Assembly (NCBI GenBank): GCA_951799405.1
Contig: OX637336.1
Location: 16,349,479 to 16,413,478 of the forward strand
Origin: Agapetus fuscipes
Lineage: Eukaryota; Arthropoda; Insecta; Trichoptera; Glossosomatidae
Length of the DNA: 64,000 nucleotides
Reading direction: 5' to 3'
The position numbers were made by a program, and so were the translations under genes. Of the stretch, positions 47,311 through 58,260 are shown piece by piece (position 1 is the stretch's first letter; every line of letters starts with the position of its first letter). A model generated the notes under the pieces. The model saw only the letters and a program-made list of their open reading frames with translations, searched no databases and had not been told where the DNA came from.

Positions 47311-48815
47311 TGCTGTGGATCAGTACATACTCGAGAAGGCTTCTCCAGAAAGGATCCGTCGAGAAAACACCGGCAAAACTTTTGTACAAACAGTCAAAAA
47401 CTCACAAAAACTAAATTAAACTAACACAAATTCACTGCAACAAAGTAAGAGGCTTCGCGTTATATTGCAAGCTTCAATTTTGACAGTTGTAGACTGTCCT
47501 GTCATAAAAAATCACAATGAGAGCGAAAGGAATACGATTCAACTGTGCAACAAAAAAAACAACACTTTTGATTCAAGTTTAAATAAATAATTACTCCACT
47601 TTATAACTTAAAATGTATTTTTAAATATTGACCACGTAAGTAGGATTATTGTACGTTTAATTTTTAAAGTGGAAACTTGTAAATTTAACGAGATTTGAAT
47701 GTAGTGATTTGTTGAAAAACAAATGGCCGTCCGCTGTCGTATGGCGTCTCGAAATCTCTAAAGACTGCTTGAAACGAGAAGGCGAAGCGAGTATCGCAAG
47801 ACTTGCTGCATACCACGCGGGTGGTTTCTCTTTCTAGCACGTTTATTTGGTGGGAATTCCTTGAGCGTGGGAGGGAGATGCCGACAGGTGTTTGGGGGTG
47901 GACAGAAGCTGGAAGATAATCTTACAGGTTGTGGCGATGCAAAACTCGGAACGAACTTGGAATTCAAATATCAAGGCGATAATAAATATTTCTCTCGATT
48001 ACATGCTATGTACAACTCAAATATCATTTACAATTTCTGTTATACCAATATGAATATTGAATAGCTATAAAAGGTACACACAAAAATAATAACCGTGGGT
48101 GTAAAGCCAAAAGTAATCAATATGAGATGCGTAGAATAAAAAAAGGTAAGCAATCTAAGATTTTTGTCGAAAATGATATAAAGTTATGGAAACACATATA
48201 TTTCCGCCTTTGATTCTATTCGACTCCTATTATATTATAACTAAGTACTAAAATATGTGTGCATTGTACAAATGAAAGTTGTTTGTGAAATGTAGACAAA
48301 TATAAAATTGGCGAACTTGATTCCAAACGTTTGATAAGATTTGTGAAATTGAGAAAGAATCGGATATAGAGAGTGAAGGTAAAACAAGAATATGTGTGAA
48401 AAAATAAATGGATATGAATTGAAACAGGTATGCAAAGAAAGATAAAAGTGAAGGTAGCTCTTCAGAGGCTCAGGTCACCCCTTGAGGAATTGCGACGTAT
48501 TTACGGGTGCACTACTGTATTGAAGTTAACGTGGGTACTTAATCAATAAAATAAATGACGTCACTACATAAAAAATGTATATGCACCCTACTTTTAATGG
48601 CTACCTATAACTAACCTATTACGTGCATTTAAAAACTTTGTTTTATTTATATGGTTTTATTCCTATAAAATGTCAAAAACATATAACTCATATTTTCATT
48701 ATTTTTATACATTTTTAAGTAGGTATGAATAAGTAAATATTCCCTAAATATTGATAAACTTTTTTCCTCCTTGCATGTTTTTTTTTTGTATATACTTATC
48801 TGGTAGAAATTTACG
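47311..48815. other. Putative pyd 5' flank and intergenic DNA
   Basis: No clear TATA box. A GC-richer patch at 47720-47940 (GGTGGGAATTCCTTGAGCGT) might hold non-coding 5' exon sequence but carries no protein motif. Confidence 0.3.
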
Positions 48816-48817
48816 CA

Positions 48818-48925
48818 CAAACAGAACATTTTTTAATTTGGAACTTTTTTCACAGCAATCAAACATGATTCTTGTATGGGACTACCGTCATTAGCAACCA
48901 ATAACAAAATATTTAGATAATAGGA
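48818..48925. repeat. Family F MITE-like repeat
   Basis: AGAACATTTTTTAATTTGGA, CTTGTATGGGACTACCGTC, AGCAACCAATAACAAAATAT. Confidence 0.6.
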
Positions 48926-49216
48926 TAAGCATCAATTAATGGACAGTTTTTCGAAGGATAAAGAATTTTCAATAAATTCATTTCCTAGGACCGTTGACAT
49001 CTTTTGCTTTGCTTTTGAAGTTTGGGGACCTACTTCGATGTGTTCATCTATTTCGAATAACATTTTTGGAACGTTTCATGTTTTTAGAGCGATTTAGATT
49101 TATAGGTACACTTCAGATCTTTGGATCTAGATCCATTACGGTCCTGGTTGAGCCTTCGGTCCGTTCGAGGATTAAGTATGTGCCTACCTGAAATCTGTAT
49201 ACACAAGAGATCTACC

Positions 49217-49335
49217 CCAAGTATGAAACTATACGTAAAAGCTAACCATAGCGGTGACTCACAATATATCGAAAGTAAAACGCTCAATAGTGCCACTGCT
49301 TTAGTCTACAGATATTTTCTGGTAACGCTGTGGTG
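49217..49335. repeat. Family H MITE-like repeat
   Basis: CCCAAGTATGAAACTATACG, GCTAACCATAGCGGTGACTC, AGTAAAACGCTCAATAGTGC. Diverged. Confidence 0.45.
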
Positions 49336-49674
49336 GAGTTTTAGACTTGCGGCACAGAGAACTAGACGTGTAGCAAGGATCGCTGGTCCTCGGAATGGAT
49401 GAGTAAGCCAAAAGCCGAACATTTCCGAATGTACACGAAGAAAATCAGTGGTACCAATGTGCGGGGGTGATTGAATTTGGGCAATAATATTGGTTGGGCG
49501 AATTGGACAATATGGGATGATAATTATTTAGGCAAATATGTACAAAACCCGATAGTTTTTGCAAAATATTTGCATTACACTGATTTGCCGATGTAAGAGA
49601 TGTGAAAATACCTGGTTTTGACCATGAATATAATTATAAAATAGGTTGGTTAATTAATAAAAAAAACGAGTAGA

Positions 49675-50507
49675 TGCAAATGGCTAGCACAACAAGGCAC
49701 TGCCTTTACAAGAGGTTAACGCCCAGCAGAGACAAATGGCTATAGCTCAACAGGGTACTGCCTTTACAAGAGGATGGCGACCAGCAGATGCAAATGGTTA
49801 GCACAACAAGGTACTGCCTTACAAGAGGATGACGACCAGCAGAGGCAAATAGCTAGCACAACAAGGCTTTGCTTTTACAAGAGGATGGTGACGAGCAGAG
49901 ACAAATGGCTAGACAACAAGGCACTACCTTTATAAGAGGATGGCGACTAGAAGAGACAAATGACTAGCACAACAAGGCATTGCTTTTACAAGAGGCTGGT
50001 GACGAGTAGAGACAAATGGCTAGACAACAAGGCACTGCCTTTACAAGAGGATGGTGACGACTGACGAGTATAGACAAATGGCTAGACAACAGGGCACTGC
50101 CTTCACAAGAGGATGGTGACCAGCAAGAAAAAAAACTAGCACAACAAGGCACTGCCTTTACAAGAGGATGGCGACCAGCAGATGCAAATGGCTAGCACTG
50201 CCTTCATAAGAGGATGGCGACCAGCAGAGACAAATATCTAACACAACAAAGCACTACCGTTACAAGTGGATGATTACCAGCAAAGACAAATAACTAGCAC
50301 AACAGGGCACTGCCTTTATTATAGGGTGGCGACTAACAGAGGCAAATAACGATCACAACAGGGCAGTACATTTACAAGAGGATGGTGACGACTGACGAGT
50401 ATAAACAAATGGCTAGACAACGCAGGGCACTGCCTTCACAAGAGGATGACTATCAGCAGAGACAAATGGCTAGCACAACATGGCACTGCATTTAGAAGAA
50501 GTTAATG
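49675..50507. repeat. Minisatellite, 15 units of ~56 bp
   Basis: Units of 46-62 bp around ACAAATGGCTAGCACAACAA, GGCACTGCCTTTACAAGAGG and ATGGCGACCAGCAGAG. Units 7 and 13 share the extra GACTGACGAGTATA, suggesting expansion by multi-unit duplication. No coding frame survives. Confidence 0.95.
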
Positions 50508-50848
50508 GGAAGATTTTCGACGCGTAGTAATTGTCGTGACTTGATGACCTAGTAAAAAAATTCCAAGTTTATACTCGGGTTGTCTGTAAAAGCAAGCAAT
50601 GACCGACCAGTGAAATAAACGTCTGTGCGACATCACCAATTAACGATTAGCTATTGTATCTCTGCCGCCCAATCAACCGTGAATCCGTTTGAACTTTTTA
50701 CAATGGCGCATTCGTATAAAACAATTCATTTTCAGTCAATTCTCATAAAGGTACATAAAGGCAACCAAGCTGCACAGTTACTGCGACTTCTTATCAAGTT
50801 GTTCCCGAAGTGGTCGCGTCACGCGTGGCGCGTGGACCGAGTTCCTTT
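50508..50848. other. Unassigned sequence
   Basis: No recognised exon; AATAAACGTCTGTGCGACAT near 50615 is LTR-tail-like but isolated. Confidence 0.3.
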
Positions 50849-50965
50849 TTCACCGGTAAGGGGGCTGGCTTTACGCCAACTACTTCACTTGAAGTCCTCT
50901 GGTTCTCGTTTCTTGTAAAGGTTGAGTAAACCTTGTCGGTATTTTAATTTTCGGTTAAAATCGTA
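50849..50965 (-). repeat. SINE C 3' fragment
   Basis: TTTTTCACCGGTAAGGGGGC, TTACGCCAACTACTTCACTT, GTAAAGGTTGAGTAAACCTT; no tRNA head. Confidence 0.7.
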
Positions 50966-50987
50966 TAAAAAATGGGTTAAATGCAGA

Positions 50988-51348
50988 TCTGTACCTTAGA
51001 GCATAAACAACGGAAGTCCACTTTTTGCGTTTTTGAGTTAATGATGCAGAAATTATTATAATTAGCTGTTCTATAAGTGGTAAAAATATTGTAACTCGTA
51101 GTTACTGAGATATCAAGTGTAATAAATATGGGATGCACATAAACCACGGAAGTTCCACATACGGTGTTCACATTAGTTCACATTAAATAAATATTGATAA
51201 AAGAAGATAAACAGTTTTTACAGATAAAAAATATCTCGTCTAGTTTAGAAGTTATGATGGTTTAAAAAAAGTGCACATTTTCACTAAAACTCGTCTCCTG
51301 CACATTTTACTAAATGTGACTACCGTTGTTTATGCTCTAAGGTACAGA
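50988..51348. mobile_element. MITE with 26-bp perfect TIRs
   Basis: TCTGTACCTTAGAGCATAAA(CAACGG) at 50988-51013 and its complement at 51323-51348. 361 bp, non-coding. Superfamily and TSD not resolved. Confidence 0.85.
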
Positions 51349-51489
51349 GATTATCTCGAGTGTGGAATTAAATGGTATTATTAACAATAATCCGTGGATA
51401 ACAAAAACAGGGATCCCTGTTCCCTATTCCCTGTTCCCGAGAAAGCAGGCTCTCATTTCTAGTGAAGGCTGAGTAATACCAATAATATA

Positions 51490-52185
51490 ATGTACATTTT
51501 TATAGCGCCTTTTCGTGACTGAGTCACTGCAAAAGTGCTTTGTAAGATAAGATAAGACAAAATTTGCATAGCGCCTTTTATGACAGTGTGTCACTATACA
51601 AAGGCGCTTGTCCGTATGATTGGACGAAGAGGTGAGTCTTGAGACCTCTTTTAAATGGTCTCTCCATATCCAGTTCCCTCAGTGAGGCGGGAATAGCGTT
51701 CCAAGTCATTGGAGCGGCTGCCTTGAATGCCCCGTCTCAAAAAACAGTGCGGGGCCTTCTTGCAGGGATGTCCAGGCAGCTGCTTCTTGATGCAGCTGAC
51801 CTCAGTGTTGTCCACGCGAGGTTTTAGTAGCTGAAGACACCAGCTCTATCAGGTACCTCGGAGCACTCCCACGCAGTGCTTTGAAGGTGAGCAAACCGAC
51901 TTTAAAAGTGATCCTCTCAGGGGTTTTCAGCCAATGCAGAGCTTGAAGATGAGGAGTGATGTGGCAGGACTTTGCGGCCCCATATATGAGTCTAGCAGCG
52001 GCGTTCTGCAGCGATTGAAGCCTATTGAGCTGATTTTTGGGCTGGCCAGCATATATCGCATTGCAGTAGTCAAGTTTGGCCGCTACAAAGGAATTCACAA
52101 TCCCCTTTGTAGCACTTCTAGGCAGACTTTTAACCGCAGTCTTGATTTGACGGAGAGCAAAGAAACTGGATCTGACAGTCCTATT
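51490..52185 (-). mobile_element. CR1/L2-type LINE 3' fragment
   Basis: The minus strand encodes the RT C-terminal domain (KLDYCNAIYAGQPKNQLNRL, LQNAAARLIYGAAKSCHITP, LHWLKTPERITFKVGLLTFK) and, after indels, AAAPMTWNAIPASLRELD...LKTHLFV near 51610-51740. The 3' end AAAAGGCGCTATGCAAATTT occurs twice (51494-51520 and 51570-51595) with a TTATCT-type tail. Confidence 0.82.
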
Positions 52186-52205
52186 TGATACTTGAGTATC
52201 CAGTA

Positions 52206-52562
52206 TCAGGTGTTCGTCAATGCAAACTCCGAGAATTTGTAGGAGTCTTTGAAAAAGTATGTTTTGAGCCCTTTGCGAAAAGCTGCCTCAGTCTTCAGCT
52301 CCCTGAGGGTCGCAGGAAGAGAATTCCAGGTCGTCGGAGCAGCAACGCTAAAGGCTCGGTCACCAAACACCGTCCTCGTGGCTCTGCGCGGCAGCTGGAG
52401 CAGACTTTTATTAGAGTCCCTGGATCTGAGTGTCTGTCCGCGGGTAGTGACTTCCGTTTTGATGACGTTAATGTTATCAAAAGCAACAAATACATAAACG
52501 TATAATTGCTTTCCATTTTCAATATTTAAAGCACCTCTTGAAATGAGACATGTAAATTTCAC
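52206..52562 (-). mobile_element. Second CR1/L2-type LINE C-terminal fragment
   Basis: The minus strand encodes FGDRAFSVAAPTTWNSLPAT and FRKGLKTYFFKDSYKF, the extreme C-terminus of the same LINE type. It lies 5' of the other fragment although it encodes a later part of the protein, so it is a separate insertion or a rearranged piece. Confidence 0.78.
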
Positions 52563-53380
52563 AATCTTTGCCTGTCATGTGGTAACTGTATACGTCGGTT
52601 TTGGTCCGATACTCCACACAAGTTGTCGCACAGTATTGTAACATGAGAGGTGGGCGTTTACTGAGTGCACGCAGATAGTGAATGTGTACAATGCATAATT
52701 ATAGGTGCCAATGTGAAATGTCAACTGATACTAGGCGAGTAGGTATATAACAACTTGCATCAACAAACCATTCTAGATAACATTGAACATGCCTACATCC
52801 AGTTGAACCTTTGTATTTTCACAGCTTAGGGGACCAGCCTAACGTCATCAATGGGTTTTGGTTTGGAATGGATTTTTCTTTACAAAGCGATCAATTTTAT
52901 GTATGAAATTTATTTGGCTCCTGACGACGGTTGTACAATGGTCAAAAGCGCTTGAGCATTACAAAAAGTACCTACCAAAAGCAAAGGGCTACAAAAAAAA
53001 ATATTCCCTGTTGTTTTTTCTTTAATAATTAAAAAGCTACAGTTTCTCAAAAGCACGGTGTTGTAATTTGAATTGTTTTATTTTTTTTTTAATTTCGTCA
53101 CATCCATCAAATAAAAAAACGCAATTAGTCGATTGTTATTTCTTCTATTTGAAATTATTTAATTGCAATTCGGTGTGGGAACGAGAAAATTAACGAGACA
53201 ATTTTTTTTAGAAGAAATACAAAAAATAAGACATATTTTAGTCAAATACGTATTATTTCTTAAAAGCCAGTAGACTACTTTGGCTGGATCACTGAATAGA
53301 CAATCAGAGCCTAGAAAAAATAGTTGTGTTGAAAACCTAAAGCCCGTTCAGGTATCAATCAATATCAAAGATTTGATAGA
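52563..53380. other. AT-rich, nothing assigned
   Basis: No recognised feature. 52840-52990 has mixed composition without a coding frame. Confidence 0.4.
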
Positions 53381-53387
53381 TTATAGG

Positions 53388-53640
53388 TTCCTTGACTTAT
53401 AGGTTGGTATGAGGCTGACCACCCATACTGTAAAAATGGTTCACTTTGCCAATGTCACCCCTGTTTCAGGGAAGGACGGCAAGAGTTACAGGGTGTATGT
53501 ACATTTGAGATTTGGATCTTTATAGGTTCACATGCGACATGTGCAAGCGCGAACTTGTACGTGTCTACTTGTGAGAGTGCATATAATGTGAATCCCCAAT
53601 GTTATATATCTTTGTAAGTTAGATAAGATTAGATTAGAGA
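53388..53640 (+). repeat. Repeat A, full-length
   Basis: TTCCTTGACTTATAGGTTGG to TTTGTAAGTTAGATAAGAT. Confidence 0.88.
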
Positions 53641-53865
53641 TGGCGTATGTGAGTTTTTCTCACAGTAAAGTATAAGCCACGGCACATAATAATTATATAC
53701 CTACACAATTAAAAGAGAGAGAGAAAAAGAGATAAGATATCAGCGCTTTTTGTTTTGCAGTCCTCCTTGACGGTTGCCTGGGAACTAAGACGGGCCCTAA
53801 GACGTCAGAGATTTGGCATACCAAATGGCTGTAATGTTCCATCTTTTTTTCACACTGATTGACGA

Positions 53866-54070
53866 CTCGATAGCTCAGTTGGTACGAGTAGAATGCTTGC
53901 ATTCCTGCCAGAGGACTATAAGGTTCGATCCCCCCAAAAGTGTCAGAAATGATTTACCGTTTCGGTGTAAAACCATGATTTCAAGTGAAGTGATTGGCGA
54001 AAGGCCAGCCTCCCTCCACCCTTCGGGGACAACGCGGTAAAAGGTTTCACAATACATGCAGCTTAGTTGA
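53866..54070 (+). repeat. SINE C, internally deleted
   Basis: ACTCGATAGCTCAGTTGGTA head, AAGGTTCGATCCCCC, GTCAGAAATGATTTACCGTT, then CACCCTTCGGGGACAACGC and TGCAGCTTAGTTG. Confidence 0.8.
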
Positions 54071-54575
54071 GATGCATTGATGGATGCAGAACAGTGGAAG
54101 ACCGTGATATAAATGGTTAGGTGGACGAGGTGGTGGACTATCGTGCGGTAGGAATATGGGACTGAAGGAGGAAGGCGCTGGACAGACAGCGCTAGCCGCG
54201 GTTGATCAAGGTGGCCTATAGACATATGGTCCCCATAGTGCTTGTTTGTATTATGCCCATCAGAGGTATATTTCACATGAGCAATGTTTGTATGGGTTCT
54301 GGACCAATGTGTCTAGTGTCTTATGAAAACTGGAAAATCATTTTAAAATATATAAACCAAATCTTGCATTACCGTGTTTTATGTTTTTTTTCTTTCAGCT
54401 CAGATTGTGTAGAATCTGATATTTACAAACAAGAAAGGTCATCTTTGAAACAAATGGTAGATAAACCAAACAAGCACTGAGGGGACGATATGCCTTGATA
54501 ATCTTGATATCATACCAGAGATGGCATGATGAACCAGGACAGAGAAACAATGATACGAAAAAATGGTGAACCTAC

Positions 54576-54683
54576 CCTTGTTCTGTGTCTCCCACCTCTC
54601 TGTCGACTGGAAGACCTTCCATGGCCTCCATCCATGGACTTACTTCTTCCTTCCCCACTTCTTCCGTGAACTTTCCGACTCAT
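54576..54683 (-). CDS. Candidate alternative first exon of pyd
   Basis: ATG at 54683 opens 36 codons rich in Arg/Ser/Gly (MSRKVHGRSGEGRSKSMDGG, RQRGGRHRTR) ending at donor CAAGG|GTAGGT in phase 0, the phase exon 2 of pyd needs. The frame is open upstream. It resembles no protein I can name; the link to pyd is inferred from strand, phase and distance only. Confidence 0.3.
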
Positions 54684-54689
54684 CACAAT

Positions 54690-55280
54690 TTTGTCTTTTT
54701 TTAGCAACAATCAGACTAGATATAACTTTGGTATTGGTACAAAAAAATCACTTCAGGTTTAAAACCAAATTATAAGTTCAGCATGTTTATATTATTTAGT
54801 TTATATGACCCAAAAAATAATTAAGACTGTCAATTTGTACAAGAAATGTGTTCAATAAAATGCCTACCCATTTATGTAAATTGATGAATTAATATTGCTG
54901 TAGGTAAAATAATTATACACACTTATTTATTTAGATTGTTTTGTATCGGCGGAAATACACAGGTAGGCAGCACCTTATTTTCCATAATATAATGGATTCG
55001 GGGAGGAACGTTCGAAATTTGAATTTTGAAAAAAAGTTTACAACAAAACAAGTAAAACTATTTCTGATAGTTCTTAATTCAAATTCAATTAATCTTTTTT
55101 AATCGTAAATGGAACGTTCTTAATTTCAACTTGATAATTATTGAAGTTTTAAATGCAAACTATCCATAAAAAACAAATGGACGCTTCTTTAAAATAGCAC
55201 GAACTTTCTGGTAATAAAAATGACTTTTACAATAGGTAAGTAAATTTATTTAGATTAATGATTTAATTTTGGAGGCGTCC
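54690..55280. other. AT-rich, nothing assigned
   Basis: No recognised exon or repeat. Confidence 0.4.
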
Positions 55281-55401
55281 ATGGGAAAGATCAGAATATC
55301 ACTGGCTGGAAAATGGTTCGTTTGTTGACCGTTGTGAAATGCGCGCCTTCTGGCCGGAAGCTGGAGAGTACACGTAGAGGTGCGCGCGTAGAAAAGCGGA
55401 A

Positions 55402-55599
55402 ATGGCTGGCACTGTCATGGCGGCCTTTGTGACAAATTCTATACCGAATGCTAAAGCACGGTGTACTTCATTTGAAGTGAGATTTTCAAAGGCTGCTAAA
55501 CAATCAAACAAGGATGCCAACAAAATGTCGAGAGACCGAGAAAAGCAATTTTCTAGACGAGCAGAACATTTTTTTCAAAATTTTGATGTAAAAACTTGA
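55402..55599 (+). CDS. Small uncharacterised ORF, 65 aa
   Basis: ATG at 55402 opens MAGTVMAAFVTNSIPNAKAR and runs to the stop after EHFFQNFDVKT. Composition is basic and soluble (KAAKQSNKDANKMSRDREKQ), with no signal peptide or membrane segment. The region is GC-richer than its flanks and is not part of any repeat family here, unlike most spurious ORFs in the window. ATTAAA at 55672 could serve 3'-end formation. I do not recognise the family; it could also be the first exon of a longer gene or chance. Confidence 0.4.
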   Translation: MAGTVMAAFVTNSIPNAKARCTSFEVRFSKAAKQSNKDANKMSRDREKQFSRRAEHFFQNFDVKT

Positions 55600-55909
55600 A
55601 ATGGTGTTATTTTATGTAAAAACTTAGTTTCACAGAAACTGATGATCTAATATTTAGGATTCTAGAAAGCGATTAAATGCACGCCCAAAATCAAAATCAT
55701 GCAAGTTCACGCTTACACATTCTGCACATCGATATTTTAAAAGTTAAACTGAATAAGTGGCATATTTAGCCACCAAAGATTTATCCGATAAATGCACTTT
55801 TTTTCGTATTTTCTATGAGAGAAAACACTAAAAAGATGCGAAAATCCTGTAGTCAAAGAGTTCATGAGTAATAGTCCATAATAAGTTCACTTCCTATGAG
55901 GAGTTAATC

Positions 55910-56152
55910 TAATCTAATCTAAGCTGCAAAGATATATATCATTTAAGATTTATATGAAATGCATTCCCACAAGCAGACATGTATAATTTCGCGCTAACAC
56001 ATGCCGCATGTAGACCTACAATATAAAAACCCAATCTCAAATGAACATAAGCCCTGCAACTCTTGCCGTCCTTCCCTGAAACAGGGGTGACATTGGCAAA
56101 GTGAACCACTTTTTTACAGTATGGGTGGTCAGCCGCATACCAACCTATATAT
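55910..56152 (-). repeat. Repeat A with 9-bp TSD
   Basis: From AATCTAATCTAATCTAAGCT to ATACCAACCTATATATA. GGAGTTAAT occurs at both ends (about 55901 and 56154), so this A-only copy retrotransposed as a unit. Confidence 0.85.
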
Positions 56153-56158
56153 AGGAGT

Positions 56159-56592
56159 TAATAATAATAATAATATTAGGATGATTTATTTGGTGAGCGC
56201 TGTTTTTGTGTGTATCACACCTCAAGAGCCCTCTGCGAGCTTGGTCGTCGCTGTAGAAAGCGCCAATTCTCAAGCAAGACCCAGTTGTTGTAAGGTTGGA
56301 TGGACCTTTCAGTGACCGGTCTTTGGTAAAGGTTTATGAATTTTTCAACTCAGCGAAAGGCACATTCGAAATATAAATGGTATATTTTTTTGTGCTCCGC
56401 CGGGATCCGAATCCACAACCTTCCATTTACGAGTCCGAAGTGCTGCCACTGGACTACGGACCGGTCCAAGATGCCAACGATACGCGGTGTACCTGAGCGG
56501 TCACCCATCCAAGTACTATCCGCGCCCAATGTTGCTTAACTTCGGTGATCTATGGGAACCGGTGCTTTCAACATGGTAACGTCGTTGTTAGT
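56159..56592 (-). repeat. 5S rRNA-tRNA composite SINE, second copy
   Basis: Minus-strand order: 5S-like part (56592-56467: ACGTTACCATGTTGAAAGC, ACCGAAGTTAAGCAACATTG, TACTTGGATGGGTGACCGC), then SINE B head GGTCCGTAGTCCAGTGGCAG, body and an (ATT)n tail at 56159-56180. AGTTA flanks may be the TSD. Same junction as at 42.6 kb. Confidence 0.88.
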
Positions 56593-56669
56593 TACCCTCA
56601 ATATAAGGTTTAATCCATGATTTCTCAAATCAGGTTATCAGCACTTATTCAGTTTTACCTTTAATGTGG

Positions 56670-56830
56670 TGATATGTGCATAGTAAATATACCAAACCTC
56701 ACATGCCTCAACATAAACCCTTGCAACTCCTACTGCATTTTCCCGAAACCTGAATGGCATTGGCAAAAGTTAACCAAGTGTTTACAAGATGGGGGTCATA
56801 CTCATACAAACCTATTAATCAAGGAACTAA
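56670..56830 (-). repeat. Repeat A, 5' half, diverged
   Basis: CCAAACCTCACATGCCTCAA, CTTGCAACTCCTACTGC, GCATTGGCAAAAGTTAACC, CAAACCTATTAATCAAGGAA. Confidence 0.7.
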
Positions 56831-57076
56831 AAGAAGGAAATAATTTCATTACGAAGCTTCTAAAACTCAAAATTTCATAGCAAGACGAAGAAAAATGTAG
56901 AACAAATAAACAGGTATTTAATTGAAAATTGAACTCTGCACGTATAAGGATTGCTTGTTGTGGGGACGTCACTTATGGCGGTAAAAAGTGGCATCGGAAT
57001 ACCTGAGTGTAAAAAGCAAAAGCCATTTACAAAATGCAGGTACACGCAACACGCGTAACATAATATCCTATTCAGC

Positions 57077-57140
57077 AGGGGTGGCCAAACTATTGAACTT
57101 TGCCCTACTTTTGATAAAAAAAATTGTAGGCACATGAGTG
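57077..57140. mobile_element. hAT end fragment
   Basis: CAGGGGTGGCCAAACTATTG is a typical hAT terminus, followed by about 45 bp. No opposite end found. Confidence 0.4.
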
Positions 57141-57325
57141 CATTGTAATTGTAGCTGTTACTCTGTCGCCATTCTGCTAGGGGTGGCCAAAGCCTCTGCA
57201 GAGCTGCCTCGATTTCTTTCTATCCTTACATAGCTCTTTCAATTCGTTCATATCCATCACCTTTTTCATGCATTTTCTTCTTTTGCGCTCGCTCTGTATA
57301 TCCCATTCTTTCACAGTGCATTGAA
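57140..57325 (-). mobile_element. LINE E2 3' end with RT tail
   Basis: TTACTCTGTCGCCATTCTGC / CTAGGGGTGGCCAAAGCCTC is the shared 3' end; upstream on the minus strand are decayed [16 protein letters not shown] codons. Confidence 0.65.
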
Positions 57326-57361
57326 AATCTAAAAACACGGACTACGAATCATAGGATATGT

Positions 57362-57920
57362 AACAATAATAATATTAGGATGATTTACTTGGCGAGCGCT
57401 GTTTTTTTGTTAATTACACTTAAAGAGCCCTCTGCGAGCTAGGTCGTCGCTATAGAAAGCGCCAATTCTCAAGTCGGTGTTATGGCCGAGTGGGCCAAGA
57501 GGCTGATCTTTTTAGCGTATTTGGAATAGAATAACGTTGGTTCGATCTCCGCTTGGGTCACTTGACTTTAACTTTGACCCTGGTTCAACAGATGTTATTG
57601 GGTAATTATTAATTAATAATTCATTAATATAAACAATAATGAATTATTAATTGATGATATTAATACCTGTTTCTGGCCAGATAGAATAGGTTGGTGAATT
57701 GCATTCCTCTTCACAAATCTATTTAAAAAAAAAAAAAAAGTACGACCCAGCTGCTGTCAGGCTGGATGGACCTTTGGTAAAGGTATGTAAATTATTATTT
57801 TTTTCAATCCAGCGAAGAGCATATTTGGAATTTTTTTTTTTTTTGTGCTACGCCGGGATTCGAGCCCACAACCATCCGATTTACGAGTCAGAAGCGTCAC
57901 CACTAGACTACGGACCTGTC
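57362..57920 (-). repeat. SINE B split by SINE D
   Basis: Tail half at 57362-57475 (GCGAGCTAGGTCGTCGCTAT), head half at 57746-57920 (GGGATTCGAGCCCACAACCA). Removing the D copy restores a continuous B. Confidence 0.85.
57476..57745 (+). repeat. SINE D, full-length, nested in SINE B
   Basis: Head TCGGTGTTATGGCCGAGTGG, B box GTTGGTTCGATCTCC, CCTGGTTCAACAGATGTT, AT palindrome, 3' end with a 15-A tail. The best full-length D here. Confidence 0.9.
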
Positions 57921-58129
57921 GATGATGATGAATATTATCCTTCATGAGTTACAGCCGACAGATTGTAAGGAATGCCTTTAACGTTTATTGTATCTGTTTT
58001 TATTTCACAGATAATGTGGGTTCACGATCGTTGGGAAAATGGGCGTTTTTAGTTGTGATGCGCAACACTGATCACAGCAGCGCTATATATTGGTATGGAG
58101 ACAAAGCTGTGCGAACTATCTGTAATCTA

Positions 58130-58260
58130 AGTTGCTGAGAGCAATGGCTGGAAAAACCCTGAATGATAGAGTTCGCAATGATTGGGCGTGAGTAAAAGCA
58201 AAATGAATTGGTTCGGACAACTTGAAAAAATGGATGATGAACGAATAACGAGGAAACCCT
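58130..58260 (+). mobile_element. LINE RT tail fragment
   Basis: Codons for NDRVRNDWA and, after a shift, KMNWFGQLEKMDDERITRKP match the RT tail region of the LINEs at 21.5 and 45.6 kb. Confidence 0.55.

Larger units (their letters stand above)
55730..56660. repeat. Family G MITE split by two later insertions
   Basis: Left part 55730-55905 (TTTTAAAAGTTAAACTGAAT, CTATGAGAGAAAACAC), right part 56594-56660 (CATGATTTCTCAAATCAGG, CACTTATTCAGTTTTACCTT). Between them are an A repeat and a 5S-tRNA SINE. Confidence 0.72.

Noticed and set aside
47183..47389. 68-codon ORF overlapping pyd exon 1
   Set aside because: It is in another frame from [12 protein letters not shown] and runs through the splice donor; only the 12-codon frame fits exon 2.
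54510..54710. Longer version of the 54.6-kb ORF starting at 54710
   Set aside because: That start is a TTG codon; the first ATG is at 54683.
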